Part shown: positions 36,551-47,700 of the stretch, one piece after another
How the letters are laid out: every line of letters starts with the position of its first letter
Position numbering within the stretch: position 1 is the stretch's first letter
Source: Psychrobacter glacincola
Lineage (GTDB): Bacteria > Pseudomonadota > Gammaproteobacteria > Pseudomonadales > Moraxellaceae
Length of the DNA stretch: 64,000 nucleotides
Assembly: GCA_001411745.2 (NCBI GenBank)
Contig: LIQB01000013.1
Span: 1-64,000 of the forward strand
Direction: 5' to 3'
Notes under the pieces: generated by a model
What the model was told of the DNA's origin: nothing
The model's database searches: none
The model's input: the letters and a program-made list of their open reading frames with translations, nothing else
Program-made: the position numbers and the translations under genes

Positions 36551-37894
36551 TTACATGCCTTGCTGCTGTTGTTGCTGTGCAGCTAATAGGTCTTGGTAGC
36601 TAACTTCTTTGTCAGTTACTTTGCCTTGCTCGATTAAATAATCAACTACTTGGTCTTCTAGTACCACAGACTCAATGTTCGCGCGCTGCTGCTTGTCATT
36701 GGTGTAATACTCGATTACTTCGCTTGGATCTTCGTAGTTTTCAGCGGCTTCTTTGATGAAGGTTTCAACGCGTTCTTGATCGACTTCTAAGCCTTTGGTA
36801 TCGATAACGCGAGCAACGATAATGCCAAGACGGGCAGCACGTAGCGCTTGCTCTTCAAATAGCTCATTTGGCAGCATGTCTTTATCAAAGCTATCAGCAT
36901 TGGCACCGAACTGCTGAGAAAAACGTTGCATCATCATGTTGCGTTGACGCTCGATTTCTTGCTCTAGCATCGCGTTTGGTACGTCAAATTCGTTCTTTTC
37001 TAGCAATGCGTCAAAAGTCGCTTGCTTAACTTGGCTACGAGCCGCGTTTTTGATTTCGCGTTCCATGTTTTTGCGAACGTCTTCTTTCAACTTCTCAATG
37101 CCGCCTTCTTTCACGCCGAATAGCTCAAGGAACTCTTCGTTGATTTCTGGTAGCTTAGATTTTTCAACCAATTTTACATTGATTTTGAACTGAGCTTCTT
37201 TACCCGCTAAGTTTTCAGCTTGGTAGTCTTCTGGGAAAGTCACGTCGATAACTTTCTCTTCGCCAGCTTTCATGCCTTTGATACCCGCTTCAAAACCAGG
37301 AATCATCTGGTTGCTACCGATAACCAGTTTGAAATCTTCAGCAGAACCGCCTTCGAATTTTTCGCCATCGATAGAGCCTTCAAAGTCAAAAGTTACTTGA
37401 TTGCCTTTGTCCGCTTTACCTTTTTTCTCAACGAATTCTTCACGTTGCTTTTGAAGGTTTTCGATCATAGTGTCGACGTCTTCTTCGCTTACTTTAGCCG
37501 TGTGACGCTCAACTTCGATCTCATTGATACCTTGCACGTCTACTTCTGGGAAGATTTCAACAGTGGCTTGATAAACCAAGAAATCATCTTCAAGTTTTAC
37601 GTCGTCGATGTTAGGCATGCCAACCGCGCGGATGTCTTCAGATTTGATCGCTTCAAAAACGGTATCACGGATCACATCGTTGATGACTTCTTGTTGAATG
37701 CCAGCACCGTACTGTGAACGGATGTGTGACATAGGGACGTTACCTTTACGGAAACCGTCAATCTTGGCAGTTTTCGCAACTTGGCGAATACGACCTTCGA
37801 CTTTGTTTTGAATTTTTTCGACAGGTACTTTAACTGTCAATTGGGTTTCTTTATTAGATAACTTGTTGGTTGTGACTTGTAAATCTGTAGCCAT
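36551..37894 (-). CDS. tig: Trigger factor
   Basis: Ribosome-associated chaperone with peptidyl-prolyl isomerase activity. 447 residues. The ribosome-binding domain has [17 protein letters not shown] (the GFRxGxxP signature) at 47-63; a central FKBP-type domain ([20 protein letters not shown]) spans about 160-245; the C-terminal helical chaperone domain ends in a Gln-rich tail (eight Gln in ten residues). AAGGTG precedes the ATG. First gene of the tig - clpP - clpX cluster. Confidence 0.98.
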   Translation of the reverse strand: MATDLQVTTNKLSNKETQLTVKVPVEKIQNKVEGRIRQVAKTAKIDGFRKGNVPMSHIRSQYGAGIQQEVINDVIRDTVFEAIKSEDIRAVGMPNIDDVKLEDDFLVYQATVEIFPEVDVQGINEIEVERHTAKVSEEDVDTMIENLQKQREEFVEKKGKADKGNQVTFDFEGSIDGEKFEGGSAEDFKLVIGSNQMIPGFEAGIKGMKAGEEKVIDVTFPEDYQAENLAGKEAQFKINVKLVEKSKLPEINEEFLELFGVKEGGIEKLKEDVRKNMEREIKNAARSQVKQATFDALLEKNEFDVPNAMLEQEIERQRNMMMQRFSQQFGANADSFDKDMLPNELFEEQALRAARLGIIVARVIDTKGLEVDQERVETFIKEAAENYEDPSEVIEYYTNDKQQRANIESVVLEDQVVDYLIEQGKVTDKEVSYQDLLAAQQQQQQGM

Positions 37895-38407
37895 GTTGAT
37901 TACACCTTTAGGATTAAATAGTACGTTTGATTAAATAGTACTTAGGGTTAAATGGTAATAGACAAACCGTGCCTCAAATTACGGGCGTGTACCATGGGTT
38001 GCCGTTGGAATAAATAGGGGATAGCGATAGCGCGCAATGTCAAAGTCAGTACCTTGAGCAATCGCCTTTGGTCACCACTGGCGCTGACTGATACTAAAAT
38101 GTGAAACGGATATCTTAGTAATAGGCGCTATCAGATATCAATCATAAACCGTTAATGCACCGCATAATAACGCTTTTTGGTGAATTATACAGACAAATAA
38201 CGGCTTTCAACAAAATTTTAAAAGTAGAACAGTATAATCTATCTGTTTATTAAAGTAAAAATTATCTCTTTATCGTCCATTCACTTTGAATCTGCTACAT
38301 CGTCAATCTCGCTTAGAGTACGATTTGTACCTCTGCGCTCGACTTTCTTGTATCAGCATTAATAGATAAAGGGCTAAATTGAATCGACTATAAGATTTAA
38401 GGGTTAT
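37895..38407. other. Intergenic region rdgB to tig
   Basis: This is 513 bp. It contains palindromic repeat copy R2 at 38289-38360. The rest has no ORF; the tig promoter should lie in the left half. Short direct echoes of AAATAGTAC precede the tig start. Confidence 0.5.
38289..38360. repeat. Nested palindromic repeat, copy R2
   Basis: About 72 bp; its reverse complement reads like copy R1 (46174-46246) with scattered substitutions: shared blocks TCGAGCGCAGAGGTAC and GCGAGATTGACGA. Ends are imperfect inverted repeats (AATCTGCTAC and GTATCAGCATT). The centre pairs GAGGTAC with a GTACTC-type arm. Confidence 0.8.
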
Positions 38408-39061
38408 CTACAACGGTAACTGCGCCAATAATTGCTGAATCGCTTGACCACGATGACTGATGCGGTTTTTATCGGCAGCACTTAAGCTCGCTGCGCTAGC
38501 TTGTAACTCTGGCAACCAAAACAGCGGATCATAACCAAAACCGCCGTCACCATGCGCTGTCTCTAATATCTCACCCTGCCACAGACCTTGCGCGATAATC
38601 GGTAGCGGATCATCAGCATGGCGCACCATCGCCAGTACGCAAACAAATAATCCTTTAATAGGCTCGTTAGCGTGCGCATCACGGATAGGCTGCAAGTCAG
38701 CGATGAGCTTGGCGTTGTTTTTACTATCGTTACCATGCTCACCAGCATAGCGAGCGGAGTAAATCCCCGGTGCATTACCTAATACTGGCACACATAGTCC
38801 TGAGTCATCAGCAATCGCAGGTAGACCACTAATTCGACTGGCATGACGTGCTTTGATAATGGCGTTTTCTACAAAGCTCAACCCATCTTCTATCGCATCG
38901 TCAATATTGAGCTGACCTTGCGGGATGATCGTCACATCCAAATCTGCCTCGGCAAACAGCCTTTTAAACTCAGCCAGTTTGCCTTTATTATTACTGGCGA
39001 GCACCCATTGATTATCAGGGGTTGATTGGGTGGAGGATCGTGAGGTATTCGTGGTGTTCAT
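38408..39061 (-). CDS. rdgB: dITP/XTP pyrophosphatase (RdgB/HAM1 family)
   Basis: Removes non-canonical purine nucleoside triphosphates from the pool. 217 residues including a ~18-residue Ser/Thr-rich start before WVLASNNKGKLAEFKRLF. Diagnostic motifs: SFVENAIIKARHAS, the ADDSGLCV metal-binding loop, GIYSARYAG, and GGFGYDPLFWLPE, ending in SHRGQA. No clear ribosome site precedes the 39061 ATG. Confidence 0.96.
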   Translation of the reverse strand: MNTTNTSRSSTQSTPDNQWVLASNNKGKLAEFKRLFAEADLDVTIIPQGQLNIDDAIEDGLSFVENAIIKARHASRISGLPAIADDSGLCVPVLGNAPGIYSARYAGEHGNDSKNNAKLIADLQPIRDAHANEPIKGLFVCVLAMVRHADDPLPIIAQGLWQGEILETAHGDGGFGYDPLFWLPELQASAASLSAADKNRISHRGQAIQQLLAQLPL

Positions 39062-39618
39062 AGGGTTATTCCGTTATGTCATTATTAAGAATATGGTTAG
39101 TGAAAGTATCATTATTGAAAGTATGGTCAGTTTTTAAATTATAGCTGTCTCTTAATGCCAATTTCATCAGTTTATCAGTCAGCTAAGTGCCTAGCACGAT
39201 TGGCATGGCAAGGCATTCTACACTTAGTCTATAGACAACCAAAGGCTATACTAACAGTGTTATCCATAACATTTGGTAACTGATATTTGTCGCCACTGTT
39301 GCTATAATAGCCGCCAAGCTACCGTGAATGATATCTTATGGCTTGTGAATATTAAGTTAATAAATGCTTATGAAGTCAAGCACTTGGCTTTTGAGCAAAC
39401 TGTAACAAAAGTAAGTTAATTTTGGATTCATAATAATACGTGATACTGTGTTAAACAATAAACGGTATTAAGCAATAACGTTCATTTCAAACAATAAACT
39501 CAGCCAATTTAGTTCGTTATTTTATCGTGTTTTTTATGATGTAAAAATAGCGTAAAATTCAGTTTCTATAATGAGTTTTTATCAAATGACGGCTAAAAAC
39601 AGCAAGGATAAAATAACT
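39062..39618. other. Divergent region rdgB / sodB
   Basis: This is 557 bp between the divergently transcribed rdgB and sodB. It is AT-rich, and a TATAAT string lies at 39303. I see no Fur-box-like palindrome I can defend, and no RNA gene. An in-frame ATG at 39571 would extend SodB by 16 residues and is rejected. Confidence 0.45.
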
Positions 39619-40248
39619 ATGTCAAACATTACTTTACCAGAGCTACCATACGCAAAAGATGCACTAGAGCCACACATCAGTGCCGAGACGCTAGAATACC
39701 ATCACGACAAGCATCATAATGCCTACGTGACTAAGCTCAACGAATTGCTACCAGGTTCTGGTCTAGAAGACAAAACATTGCCAGAAATCATCGTAGCAAC
39801 TGCTAAAGATGACAGCAAACAAGGTATGTTCAACCAAGCAGCCCAAGTATGGAACCACACGTTCTATTGGAACTGCATGACGCCAACTAACGGTGGCGGC
39901 GAACCTACTGGTGATTTGAAAGCTAAAATCGAAGAAGACTTCGGTAGCTATGATAAGTTCCGTGAAGAGTTCAAAAACGCAGCATTGACTCAGTTCGGCT
40001 CAGGTTGGGCATGGCTAGTCGCTGATAAAGTCGGTGGCAAACTGTCTATCGCCAAAACTGCTAACGCTGACACGCCACTTGCACATGACCAAATCGCGGT
40101 ATTGACTTGTGATGTATGGGAACATGCGTACTACATCGATTATCGCAACCGTCGTCCTGATTATGTCGACACGTTCCTAGACAAACTAGTGAACTGGGAC
40201 TACGCAAATGCGAAATATAAAGGTCAAGATGCTGGTGTTGAAGAGTAA
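39619..40248 (+). CDS. sodB: Superoxide dismutase, Fe type
   Basis: Converts superoxide to peroxide and oxygen in the cytoplasm. From the ATG at 39619 the protein is 209 residues and begins SNITLPELPYAKDALEPHIS as in the family; AGGA lies 10 bases upstream. Metal ligands are visible in EYHHDKHHNAYV (His), WNHTFYW (His), and DVWEHAYY (Asp, His). FNQAAQVWNHTFYWNCM with the Gln in that stretch indicates the Fe form. Single gene, terminator at 40274. Confidence 0.96.
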   Translation: MSNITLPELPYAKDALEPHISAETLEYHHDKHHNAYVTKLNELLPGSGLEDKTLPEIIVATAKDDSKQGMFNQAAQVWNHTFYWNCMTPTNGGGEPTGDLKAKIEEDFGSYDKFREEFKNAALTQFGSGWAWLVADKVGGKLSIAKTANADTPLAHDQIAVLTCDVWEHAYYIDYRNRRPDYVDTFLDKLVNWDYANAKYKGQDAGVEE

Positions 40249-40273
40249 TCTTTAACTACTAAGTATTTGATTT

Positions 40274-40306
40274 AAAAAAAGGACGCTGAGAGGCGTCCTT
40301 TTTTTT
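40274..40306. terminator. Terminator between sodB and the convergent SLATT gene
   Basis: Stem GGACGC / GCGTCC extended by seven A and eight T residues, with loop TGAGAG. Usable in both directions. Confidence 0.93.
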
Positions 40307-40393
40307 GGTTCAATTTTTCTGAAAATATAGTTGCTTACTTAGATGTAAGAGGCTGTATAGAGGTAGTCGATGTTTCAATATTTTTTATGATAG

Positions 40394-41038
40394 TTAATTC
40401 CAAAACCAAACCCAGTCAAACCACATCCAATAAAGTACTAAAACCAAAGCACCTATTACTAATATGTAAGAAGAAAAGTCCAAAAAATGAGTCCAATATA
40501 CATAAAATTTAGAGCGATACCAGTCAGCACCTTTTATAGTGTAGTTTTCGGGCATATCAAGTTTTGCACGAGTATAATCACCACGAAAATCATTATTTGA
40601 GTGAGTTTCAAATAATTTTAATATCTGATGATATGAATCTCTAAAACCATCATATAAGGTTTGATTATGCTTTTCATCTAGATATGGATGTATCCCTTGT
40701 TTAAGTTCGCCAAGTTTTGATGCACAAGAATACATTTTTTCAGACAAGTTAGAGTAGTCGTTTTTATCAATTAAAAGTGAGTAAACCAGTACTGCAATGG
40801 TAGAAAATATTTGAATCAAGGCTACTAAGTCATTATCTATATTTTTTCCCAATCTATAAGCCTGCATCAAAGATATGAGAATTAATCCTAAGGAAATTAA
40901 CACAACTGTATAGGTTGAAAACTTACTATGGAATCTTAAGCGCCGAGATGCATGAAATCTTGTTTTTGAAGTTGCATCTATTTTCTTATATAGATTATTG
41001 AAACTTTCCTCTTTCTTTAATGTTTTTTCCGTACTCAA
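40394..41038 (-). CDS. SLATT-domain membrane protein, orphan
   Basis: A 214-residue protein. The N-terminal KTRFHASRRLRFHSKFSTYTVV (residues 25-46) leading into paired membrane helices (41-58 and 70-90), followed by a helical cytoplasmic region with LSEKMYSCASKLGELK, fits the SLATT family (two-helix effector domain, family 5/6-like). A third hydrophobic segment lies at about 185-206 and the end is Trp-rich. In described systems SLATT proteins are predicted pore-forming effectors coupled to nucleotide-signal or reverse-transcriptase partners. No partner lies here. Start is TTG with GAGGA 8 bases upstream; no ATG is available early. AT-richer than neighbours, suggesting transfer. Confidence 0.78.
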   Translation of the reverse strand: MSTEKTLKKEESFNNLYKKIDATSKTRFHASRRLRFHSKFSTYTVVLISLGLILISLMQAYRLGKNIDNDLVALIQIFSTIAVLVYSLLIDKNDYSNLSEKMYSCASKLGELKQGIHPYLDEKHNQTLYDGFRDSYHQILKLFETHSNNDFRGDYTRAKLDMPENYTIKGADWYRSKFYVYWTHFLDFSSYILVIGALVLVLYWMWFDWVWFWN

Positions 41039-41153
41039 ATTTTATTCCTCGCAAAAAAATATTAAGTTTTCATAATATACTTGCTTATTTGTTGTCATAG
41101 AGTGTGGTTTTAATTAGCGATTGAATGGACTGCTACACTTTAGTAAGAACATC

Positions 41154-41972
41154 CTACATCACCTCAAACCCAAACTTACCCAATACTTCCCTCAACATCG
41201 CAATATTATAAAAAGCATGCGCATTCACCGTATTTTGAAAGAAGATATATAACGTATCAAAATGCTGACGCTGATTGGCAATCGCTTGAGCCCAATCGTG
41301 CATTTCAGCTTCGCTATAACGGTAATCATGACGGTCAGCAGCACTCATCGCATCCCACCAGTTTAGATTATTACCATGCATACGCAGGTAGCCAGTACGC
41401 TCGGTAAATATTAGCCGCGACGGTGGTAAGCCACTGACTTTGGGATAATCAACGCTACACCAAATTAGACCTTGTTTGATAAAGCTATCGACCACTTGCG
41501 GCGTATGCCAACCGTTATGACGGAACTCAACGGCTAATGGATAATCCTTAAACCAACTGACGAGATTTGCTAGATAGAGCCGATGCTCGCGAGTACGGTC
41601 AAAGCCATGTGGGAATTGCAATAATAATGGCGCTAGAGCATTGGATTCGATAAGTGGCGTGAGCGCAGTAAGGAAAGCTTGCGCGTGCTCGGCAGTGCCT
41701 TTACGTGCATGAGTAAAGTCTTGATGCAGCTTGACCGCGAATTTCAATTCACTATTTGCTTCGGCATAGGCTTTATTGACCATACCTGCAAAGGCTTTTT
41801 GTCCGATGGGCGCATAGAAGGTGCTATTAATCTCGACCGCGCCGTATTGTTTGGCGTACTCACGTAAGAAGTCCGTTTTCTTTGTGCCAGTTGGATACAG
41901 CGTACCGAGCAAATCGGTATCGCTATAACCGCCAGTGCCAAGGTAAATACGCGGGGTAGGGTTACTGTCCAT
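41154..41972 (-). CDS. DUF72 domain-containing protein
   Basis: A 272-residue soluble protein of the DUF72 (YecE-like) TIM-barrel family, of unknown biochemical function. Typical parts: IYLGTGGYSD at the start, GAVEINSTFYAP, FAVKLHQDFTHARKG, LLLQFPHGF, YPLAVEFRHNGWH and YLRMHGNN, then a late YIFFQNTVNAHAF. The ATG at 41972 has GAGTGG 5 bases upstream and is preferred to the GTG at 41981. It lies 32 bp downstream of ispA on the same strand, possibly cotranscribed. Confidence 0.9.
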   Translation of the reverse strand: MDSNPTPRIYLGTGGYSDTDLLGTLYPTGTKKTDFLREYAKQYGAVEINSTFYAPIGQKAFAGMVNKAYAEANSELKFAVKLHQDFTHARKGTAEHAQAFLTALTPLIESNALAPLLLQFPHGFDRTREHRLYLANLVSWFKDYPLAVEFRHNGWHTPQVVDSFIKQGLIWCSVDYPKVSGLPPSRLIFTERTGYLRMHGNNLNWWDAMSAADRHDYRYSEAEMHDWAQAIANQRQHFDTLYIFFQNTVNAHAFYNIAMLREVLGKFGFEVM

Positions 41973-42013
41973 GTTGACCACTCATTACCGTTCTTTGATG
42001 ATTAAATTTTTGG

Positions 42014-43117
42014 CTATTTTTTACGTGCCCATAGCCATTCTATTAATGCCAGTAAAGCATCATTGTTTGCGTCATTGCCAAGCTCGCTACTGCTTGATTC
42101 ATGACGACTCAGTTCACGAATGATTGCCGCGTGTCCATCATTAAATAGCGATTGCGCATAGCTAGTCGCTTGCTCAACGCCCATCAGTTTCACATAGGTA
42201 GATTTGTCTAATTTTTCATCGCTGCCAGCAGGTTTGCCAAGGGTATCGGTGCTAGTCGTCACATCTAAGATATCGTCTTGAACCTGAAAAGCCAGACCAA
42301 TATGCTGGGCGCACTCTTCTAATGCCATACGCTGAGGAGCGGTTGCACCTGCACAGATACCGCCCATAAGCATAGCGGCTTCAATCAATGCGCCTGTTTT
42401 ATCACGGTGGATAGCTTCTAGATCGCCTTGTGAAATATTAGCACTAGCCTCAGCATTCAGGTCAAGCATTTGACCAGAAACCATACGCCGTGCACGTGGT
42501 GCAAATATTGCGATAAGCTGGCTTGAGATGGCTGAATCAAAGGGTGCAAAAGTGGGCAGCTCTGCGGTCAGTACTTCAAAAGCAAGTGTTTGTAGCACGT
42601 CGCCAGCGAGTAGGGCGGTTGATTCTTCAAAGACGATATGCGCCGTTGGCTGACCACGGCGCAAGTCATCATCGTCCATACAGGGCAAGTCGTCATGTAC
42701 TAATGAATAGGTATGCAGCAGCTCCACCGCCAATGCCGCACGGCGCGCCATATCATAATCGGAGTCGTTTTCTAATAGAGCTTCCAAACCATCAGCGTTA
42801 GCCATGCTGTTTTTATTATCAGTGCTTTTATCTGTATTTTCATTGGCATTAGCATTGCTTTGATTAACACTATCAAAGGCACTGGCAACCAATAGTGGAC
42901 GCACCAATTTACCTTGACCGGTCATCACATAACGACAGGCATCAATCAACGGGCTTGGCAGGTTGGCATAAGCAAACAGCACGTCGATATCTTGTGCAAG
43001 TTGCGCGCGCACGGCGCTATGAAATTGCTCGGTGTTGTTATTAAAGCTAGTAAAAGATACGAGTCTTGAAGGCATAAGGCTTTCAGGTATAAAGCTTGGC
43101 GTAGAAGAAACAGTCAT
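42014..43117 (-). CDS. ispA: Polyprenyl synthetase, farnesyl diphosphate synthase type
   Basis: Condenses isoprenyl diphosphates to farnesyl diphosphate for quinone and cell-wall lipid carriers. The first Asp-rich motif HDDLPCMDDDDLRRG is at 141-155 and the second FQVQDDILD is near 270. HTYSLVHDDLP and ALLAGDVLQTLAFEVL match IspA. At 367 residues it is ~65 longer than E. coli IspA, owing to an N-terminal extension and an Asn/Asp/Ser-rich insertion at about 82-119 within the first part of the fold. Chain length is inferred from the close match around the first motif. Confidence 0.92.
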   Translation of the reverse strand: MTVSSTPSFIPESLMPSRLVSFTSFNNNTEQFHSAVRAQLAQDIDVLFAYANLPSPLIDACRYVMTGQGKLVRPLLVASAFDSVNQSNANANENTDKSTDNKNSMANADGLEALLENDSDYDMARRAALAVELLHTYSLVHDDLPCMDDDDLRRGQPTAHIVFEESTALLAGDVLQTLAFEVLTAELPTFAPFDSAISSQLIAIFAPRARRMVSGQMLDLNAEASANISQGDLEAIHRDKTGALIEAAMLMGGICAGATAPQRMALEECAQHIGLAFQVQDDILDVTTSTDTLGKPAGSDEKLDKSTYVKLMGVEQATSYAQSLFNDGHAAIIRELSRHESSSSELGNDANNDALLALIEWLWARKK

Positions 43118-43875
43118 AACCCAACCATTTATCAGGTGAATAATAAAAATATCGCTAGTGTAGCATGATAGATTATATAGCTTATGGGCTGAGCATCATC
43201 AATGCCATATTTTTGGCAGCTTGCTGTTAAAAATTCGATTAAGTACACCGAAATAATACAACAAGCCCTCGTTACGTATTGGTGATTTAACTTAGTCAGT
43301 GGATATGTTTTGATAAAGAATCACGTTAAGCGTGTGACGGCGTGTGACGACAAGCATCTGTCATTATAATCTTTAAAAGACGAATTTTTAGTATACAATT
43401 TCAGTATACAAACCGTCACTTAAAGCACATTACTAGTCAGGTAAAGGGCTGCTGCTGATTTAAGAGTGACTTGTGAGTATGGTATTAGCTTGTGACAGTT
43501 AGGGGCATAATCCCCTACACTAATTGGCGTAAAAATGATCTGATGATTCAGGGCTAGAGGTTTGCGTGCTTATTTCAGCGAAAAATTTGCTCAAATCTCA
43601 GTCCATATTTTTAATGTTAGTATGTTCAATATCAGTACTGGTCACAATATATATAAATGAAGCGCCGTATTCACTTGTGCTAACGCGGTAATATTAAGCA
43701 TAAAAAATGAATATATAACCATGAGCGCTGGATAATAAATACACCTTCACTGCTTACTCTATACTGACTTTATAACACAGTATATTGGCAGTGTTATTAC
43801 TCGTTTTACTAACAATAACTGGCTATTTATTTTAATTTTAAAACGTAGCTTTCGTTATATAGCAAGGAGTTCCAA
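43118..43875. other. Divergent region ispA / fadB
   Basis: This is 758 bp, AT-rich. It contains the direct repeat AGTATACAA at 43390 and 43403 and a CTGTCATTATAATC string at about 43369. No ORF or RNA gene is convincing. The fadB promoter and probably its fatty-acid-responsive control should be here. Confidence 0.5.
43390..43411. promoter_or_regulatory. Possible operator: paired AGTATACAA
   Basis: Two exact copies of AGTATACAA start 13 bases apart; each contains the palindrome GTATAC. This could be a binding site for a dimeric regulator, about 465 bp upstream of fadB and 270 bp upstream of ispA. No regulator identified. Confidence 0.3.
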
Positions 43876-46035
43876 ATGGTATACCAAGGAAATCGCATCA
43901 CGGTGACAATGCTAGAGGATGGCATCGCCAACATGCAGTACAACGCCGAAAATGAGAGCGTGAACAAGTTTGATGCTGAGACCAATAAGCAATTTGGTGA
44001 AGCCGTTACTGCTTTAGAAAAAGCTGACGACGTAAAAGGTTTGATCGTCACTTCAGGCAAAGGCGTATTTATCGCTGGTGCTGACATCACAGAATTCGTT
44101 GGCTCATTTAAAAAACCAGAAAGTGAGATTAAAGATTGGGTTGTTAATATCAACGACGCCTTTAACCGCTTTGAGGATTTGCCATTTCCAAAAGTAGCCG
44201 CTATCAATGGCGCTGCGCTTGGCGGTGGTTGTGAGATGACCTTGGTTTGTGAATATCGCGTCATGAGCGACAAAGCCATCATCGGTCTACCAGAAACCCA
44301 ACTGGGTATTTTCCCAGGTTTCGGTGGTACGGTTCGTACCACGCGTGTGATTGGTATCGACAATGCGCTTGAGCTGATTGCGACTGGTACACCAAAAAAA
44401 CCACTTGATGCCCTAAAACTAGGCTTGGTAGATGCGACTGTTGCTGCTGACGATTTGCAAGATGCTGCCATTGATTTGGTCAAAAAATGTATCTCAGGTG
44501 AGCTTGATTGGAAAGCGAAGCGTGAAGAGAAGCTGAATCCAGTTAAATTAAATCAGCTTGAGCAAGCGATGGCGTTTAACAGTGCAAAAGGTATGATCTT
44601 TGCTAAAGCCAATCCGAAGCAATATCCTGCGCCAGCACTGGCTATCGCTGCGATGGAAAAACACGTTAACTTACCACGTGATAAAGCGATTGAAGTAGAA
44701 GCCGCAGGTTTTGCAAAAGCGGCGAAAACCCCACAAGCAGAAAGCTTGGTTGGTTTATTCTTAAGCGATCAGTTGGTTAAAAAATTAGCCAAACAGCACA
44801 GTAAAAAAGCACATGAAATCAATGAAGCGGCAGTATTAGGCGCTGGCATCATGGGCGGCGGCATCGCTTATCAAGCAGCCAGTAAAGGCTTGCCAATCAT
44901 TATGAAAGACATCAAGTCTGAGCAATTAGACCTTGGTATGGGCGAAGCCAGCAAATTACTTGGTAAAATGGTCGATCGCGGCAAAATGACCCCAGCAAAA
45001 ATGGGTGAAACCTTAAGCCGTATCCGTCCTACTTTGAATTATGGCGATTTTGCTGAGACTGATATCGTTATCGAAGCAGTGGTAGAAAATCCAAATGTGA
45101 AGCGTGCGGTTCTTAAAGAAGTAGAAGGCTTGGTAAAAGACGATTGTATCTTAGCGTCAAACACGTCGACTATCTCTATTACTTTCTTGGCTGAAGCACT
45201 TGAGCGTCCAGAAAACTTCGTTGGTATGCATTTCTTTAACCCAGTACACCGTATGCCATTGGTGGAAGTTATCCGCGGTGAAAAGTCCTCTGAAGAAGCG
45301 ATTGCGACTACGGTTGCGCTAGCCTCTAAAATGGGTAAAGTACCTGTTGTCGTTAACGATTGCCCAGGTTTCTTAGTCAACCGTGTCTTGTTCCCATACT
45401 TTGGCGCTTTTGATTTGCTGCTTAAGCAAGGTGCTGATTTTGCTCATGTCGATAAAGTCATGGAAAAATTCGGCTGGCCGATGGGTCCAGCTTATCTAAT
45501 CGACGTGGTTGGTTTAGATACTGGTGTTCATGGCGCAGAAGTCATGGCAGAAGGTTTCCCTGACCGCATGAAGCCTGATTATAAAGGCGCGATTGAGCTT
45601 TTATATGAAAATAAACGTTTAGGTCAGAAAAACGGCGTTGGTTTCTATAAGTATGAAATGGATAAACGCGGCAAGCCAAAGAAAGTTGCTGATGAAGCCA
45701 CTTATGAGCTATTAAAAACCACCACTGATAGCGACAAGCAAACGTTTGAAGATCAAGCGATTATTGACCGCACTATGCTAGCGTTCTGTAATGAGACTGT
45801 ACGTTGCCTAGAAGACAACATCGTCAGCACGCCATCAGAAGCTGATATGGCGATGATTATGGGCGTTGGTTTCCCGCCATTCCGCGGTGGACCTTGCCGT
45901 TATATTGACCAAATGGGTTTAGATAACTACTTGGCACTGTGTGAAAAATACGCATACCTTGGTAAAGCTTATGAAGCCCCGCAGAAGATTCGCGACATGG
46001 CAGCAGCAGGCGAGACCTTTTACGCCACCGCGTAA
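43876..46035 (+). CDS. fadB: Fatty acid oxidation complex alpha subunit
   Basis: Multifunctional beta-oxidation enzyme, 719 residues. The N-terminal third is an enoyl-CoA hydratase/isomerase ([34 protein letters not shown], and [18 protein letters not shown]). The NAD-binding 3-hydroxyacyl-CoA dehydrogenase begins near 318 with [34 protein letters not shown] and [17 protein letters not shown] follow. The C-terminal part holds the second dehydrogenase domain ([18 protein letters not shown]). CAAGGAG precedes the ATG. Partner of fadA downstream. Confidence 0.97.
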   Translation: MVYQGNRITVTMLEDGIANMQYNAENESVNKFDAETNKQFGEAVTALEKADDVKGLIVTSGKGVFIAGADITEFVGSFKKPESEIKDWVVNINDAFNRFEDLPFPKVAAINGAALGGGCEMTLVCEYRVMSDKAIIGLPETQLGIFPGFGGTVRTTRVIGIDNALELIATGTPKKPLDALKLGLVDATVAADDLQDAAIDLVKKCISGELDWKAKREEKLNPVKLNQLEQAMAFNSAKGMIFAKANPKQYPAPALAIAAMEKHVNLPRDKAIEVEAAGFAKAAKTPQAESLVGLFLSDQLVKKLAKQHSKKAHEINEAAVLGAGIMGGGIAYQAASKGLPIIMKDIKSEQLDLGMGEASKLLGKMVDRGKMTPAKMGETLSRIRPTLNYGDFAETDIVIEAVVENPNVKRAVLKEVEGLVKDDCILASNTSTISITFLAEALERPENFVGMHFFNPVHRMPLVEVIRGEKSSEEAIATTVALASKMGKVPVVVNDCPGFLVNRVLFPYFGAFDLLLKQGADFAHVDKVMEKFGWPMGPAYLIDVVGLDTGVHGAEVMAEGFPDRMKPDYKGAIELLYENKRLGQKNGVGFYKYEMDKRGKPKKVADEATYELLKTTTDSDKQTFEDQAIIDRTMLAFCNETVRCLEDNIVSTPSEADMAMIMGVGFPPFRGGPCRYIDQMGLDNYLALCEKYAYLGKAYEAPQKIRDMAAAGETFYATA

Positions 46036-46053
46036 TAGCCGGTCATTACTAGG

Positions 46054-46171
46054 ATGAAGTGCCGTACGTGTGCTGTTTGAGGGTGAGAGCTATTAATCTA
46101 TTTATATTTAATGGCACTATTTTTTAATAACAAATCTTTAATAGCACACGTACGATTATAGTTGGCTTCAT
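46054..46171. repeat. Long-range inverted repeat in the fadB-fadA gap
   Basis: Perfect 12-bp arms CGTACGTGTGCT (46063-46074) and AGCACACGTACG (46143-46154) enclose 68 bases. Outside them a further ATGAAG (46054) and CTTCAT (46166) pair. The transcript between fadB and fadA could fold into a large structure. Confidence 0.75.
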
Positions 46172-46173
46172 TT

Positions 46174-46246
46174 AATGCTAGTACAAGGAAATCGAGCGCA
46201 GAGGTACGTATTGTACTTCAAGTGAGATTGACGAAGTAATAGCATT
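46174..46246. repeat. Nested palindromic repeat, copy R1
   Basis: 73 bp between fadB and fadA. Ends AATGCTAGTAC and GTAATAGCATT are inverted repeats; the centre GAGGTAC / GTACTTC forms a hairpin with loop GTATT. Related to R2 (38289-38360, opposite strand) and more distantly to R3 (50335-50405). Confidence 0.85.
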
Positions 46247-46248
46247 GA

Positions 46249-47466
<1,218 letters not shown>

Positions 47467-47549
47467 TTTTTATCTAATCTCCAAATAGCAGTAAATATTA
47501 ATAAAGCTGATATTTGTCGATTAAAATTGTACTAATGTCTTGTAAAATG

Positions 47550-47584
47550 AGCGCCTCTCACTTAATGTTGGAGGCGCTTTTTTG
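47550..47584 (+). terminator. Terminator of fadBA
   Basis: Stem AGCGCCTC / GAGGCGCT with a 13-base loop and six T residues, about 85 bp after fadA. Confidence 0.92.
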
Positions 47585-47700
47585 TGCCGACAGTAAAATA
47601 ATATAAGTAATTATGCTAAATCCTAGCATACCGTATTGGTTGAGTAAAAAAGGCTATCAAAATTAGAATTTGGTTTACTATAAATGAATGGTGATAGTGC

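Noticed and set aside
37220..37717. 165-codon ORF antisense to tig
   Set aside because: Phe/Asp-rich reverse-frame product over the conserved trigger factor domains.
43827..44483. 218-codon ORF antisense to fadB
   Set aside because: Ser-rich product typical of the reverse frame of a strongly biased gene; overlaps a clear enzyme domain.
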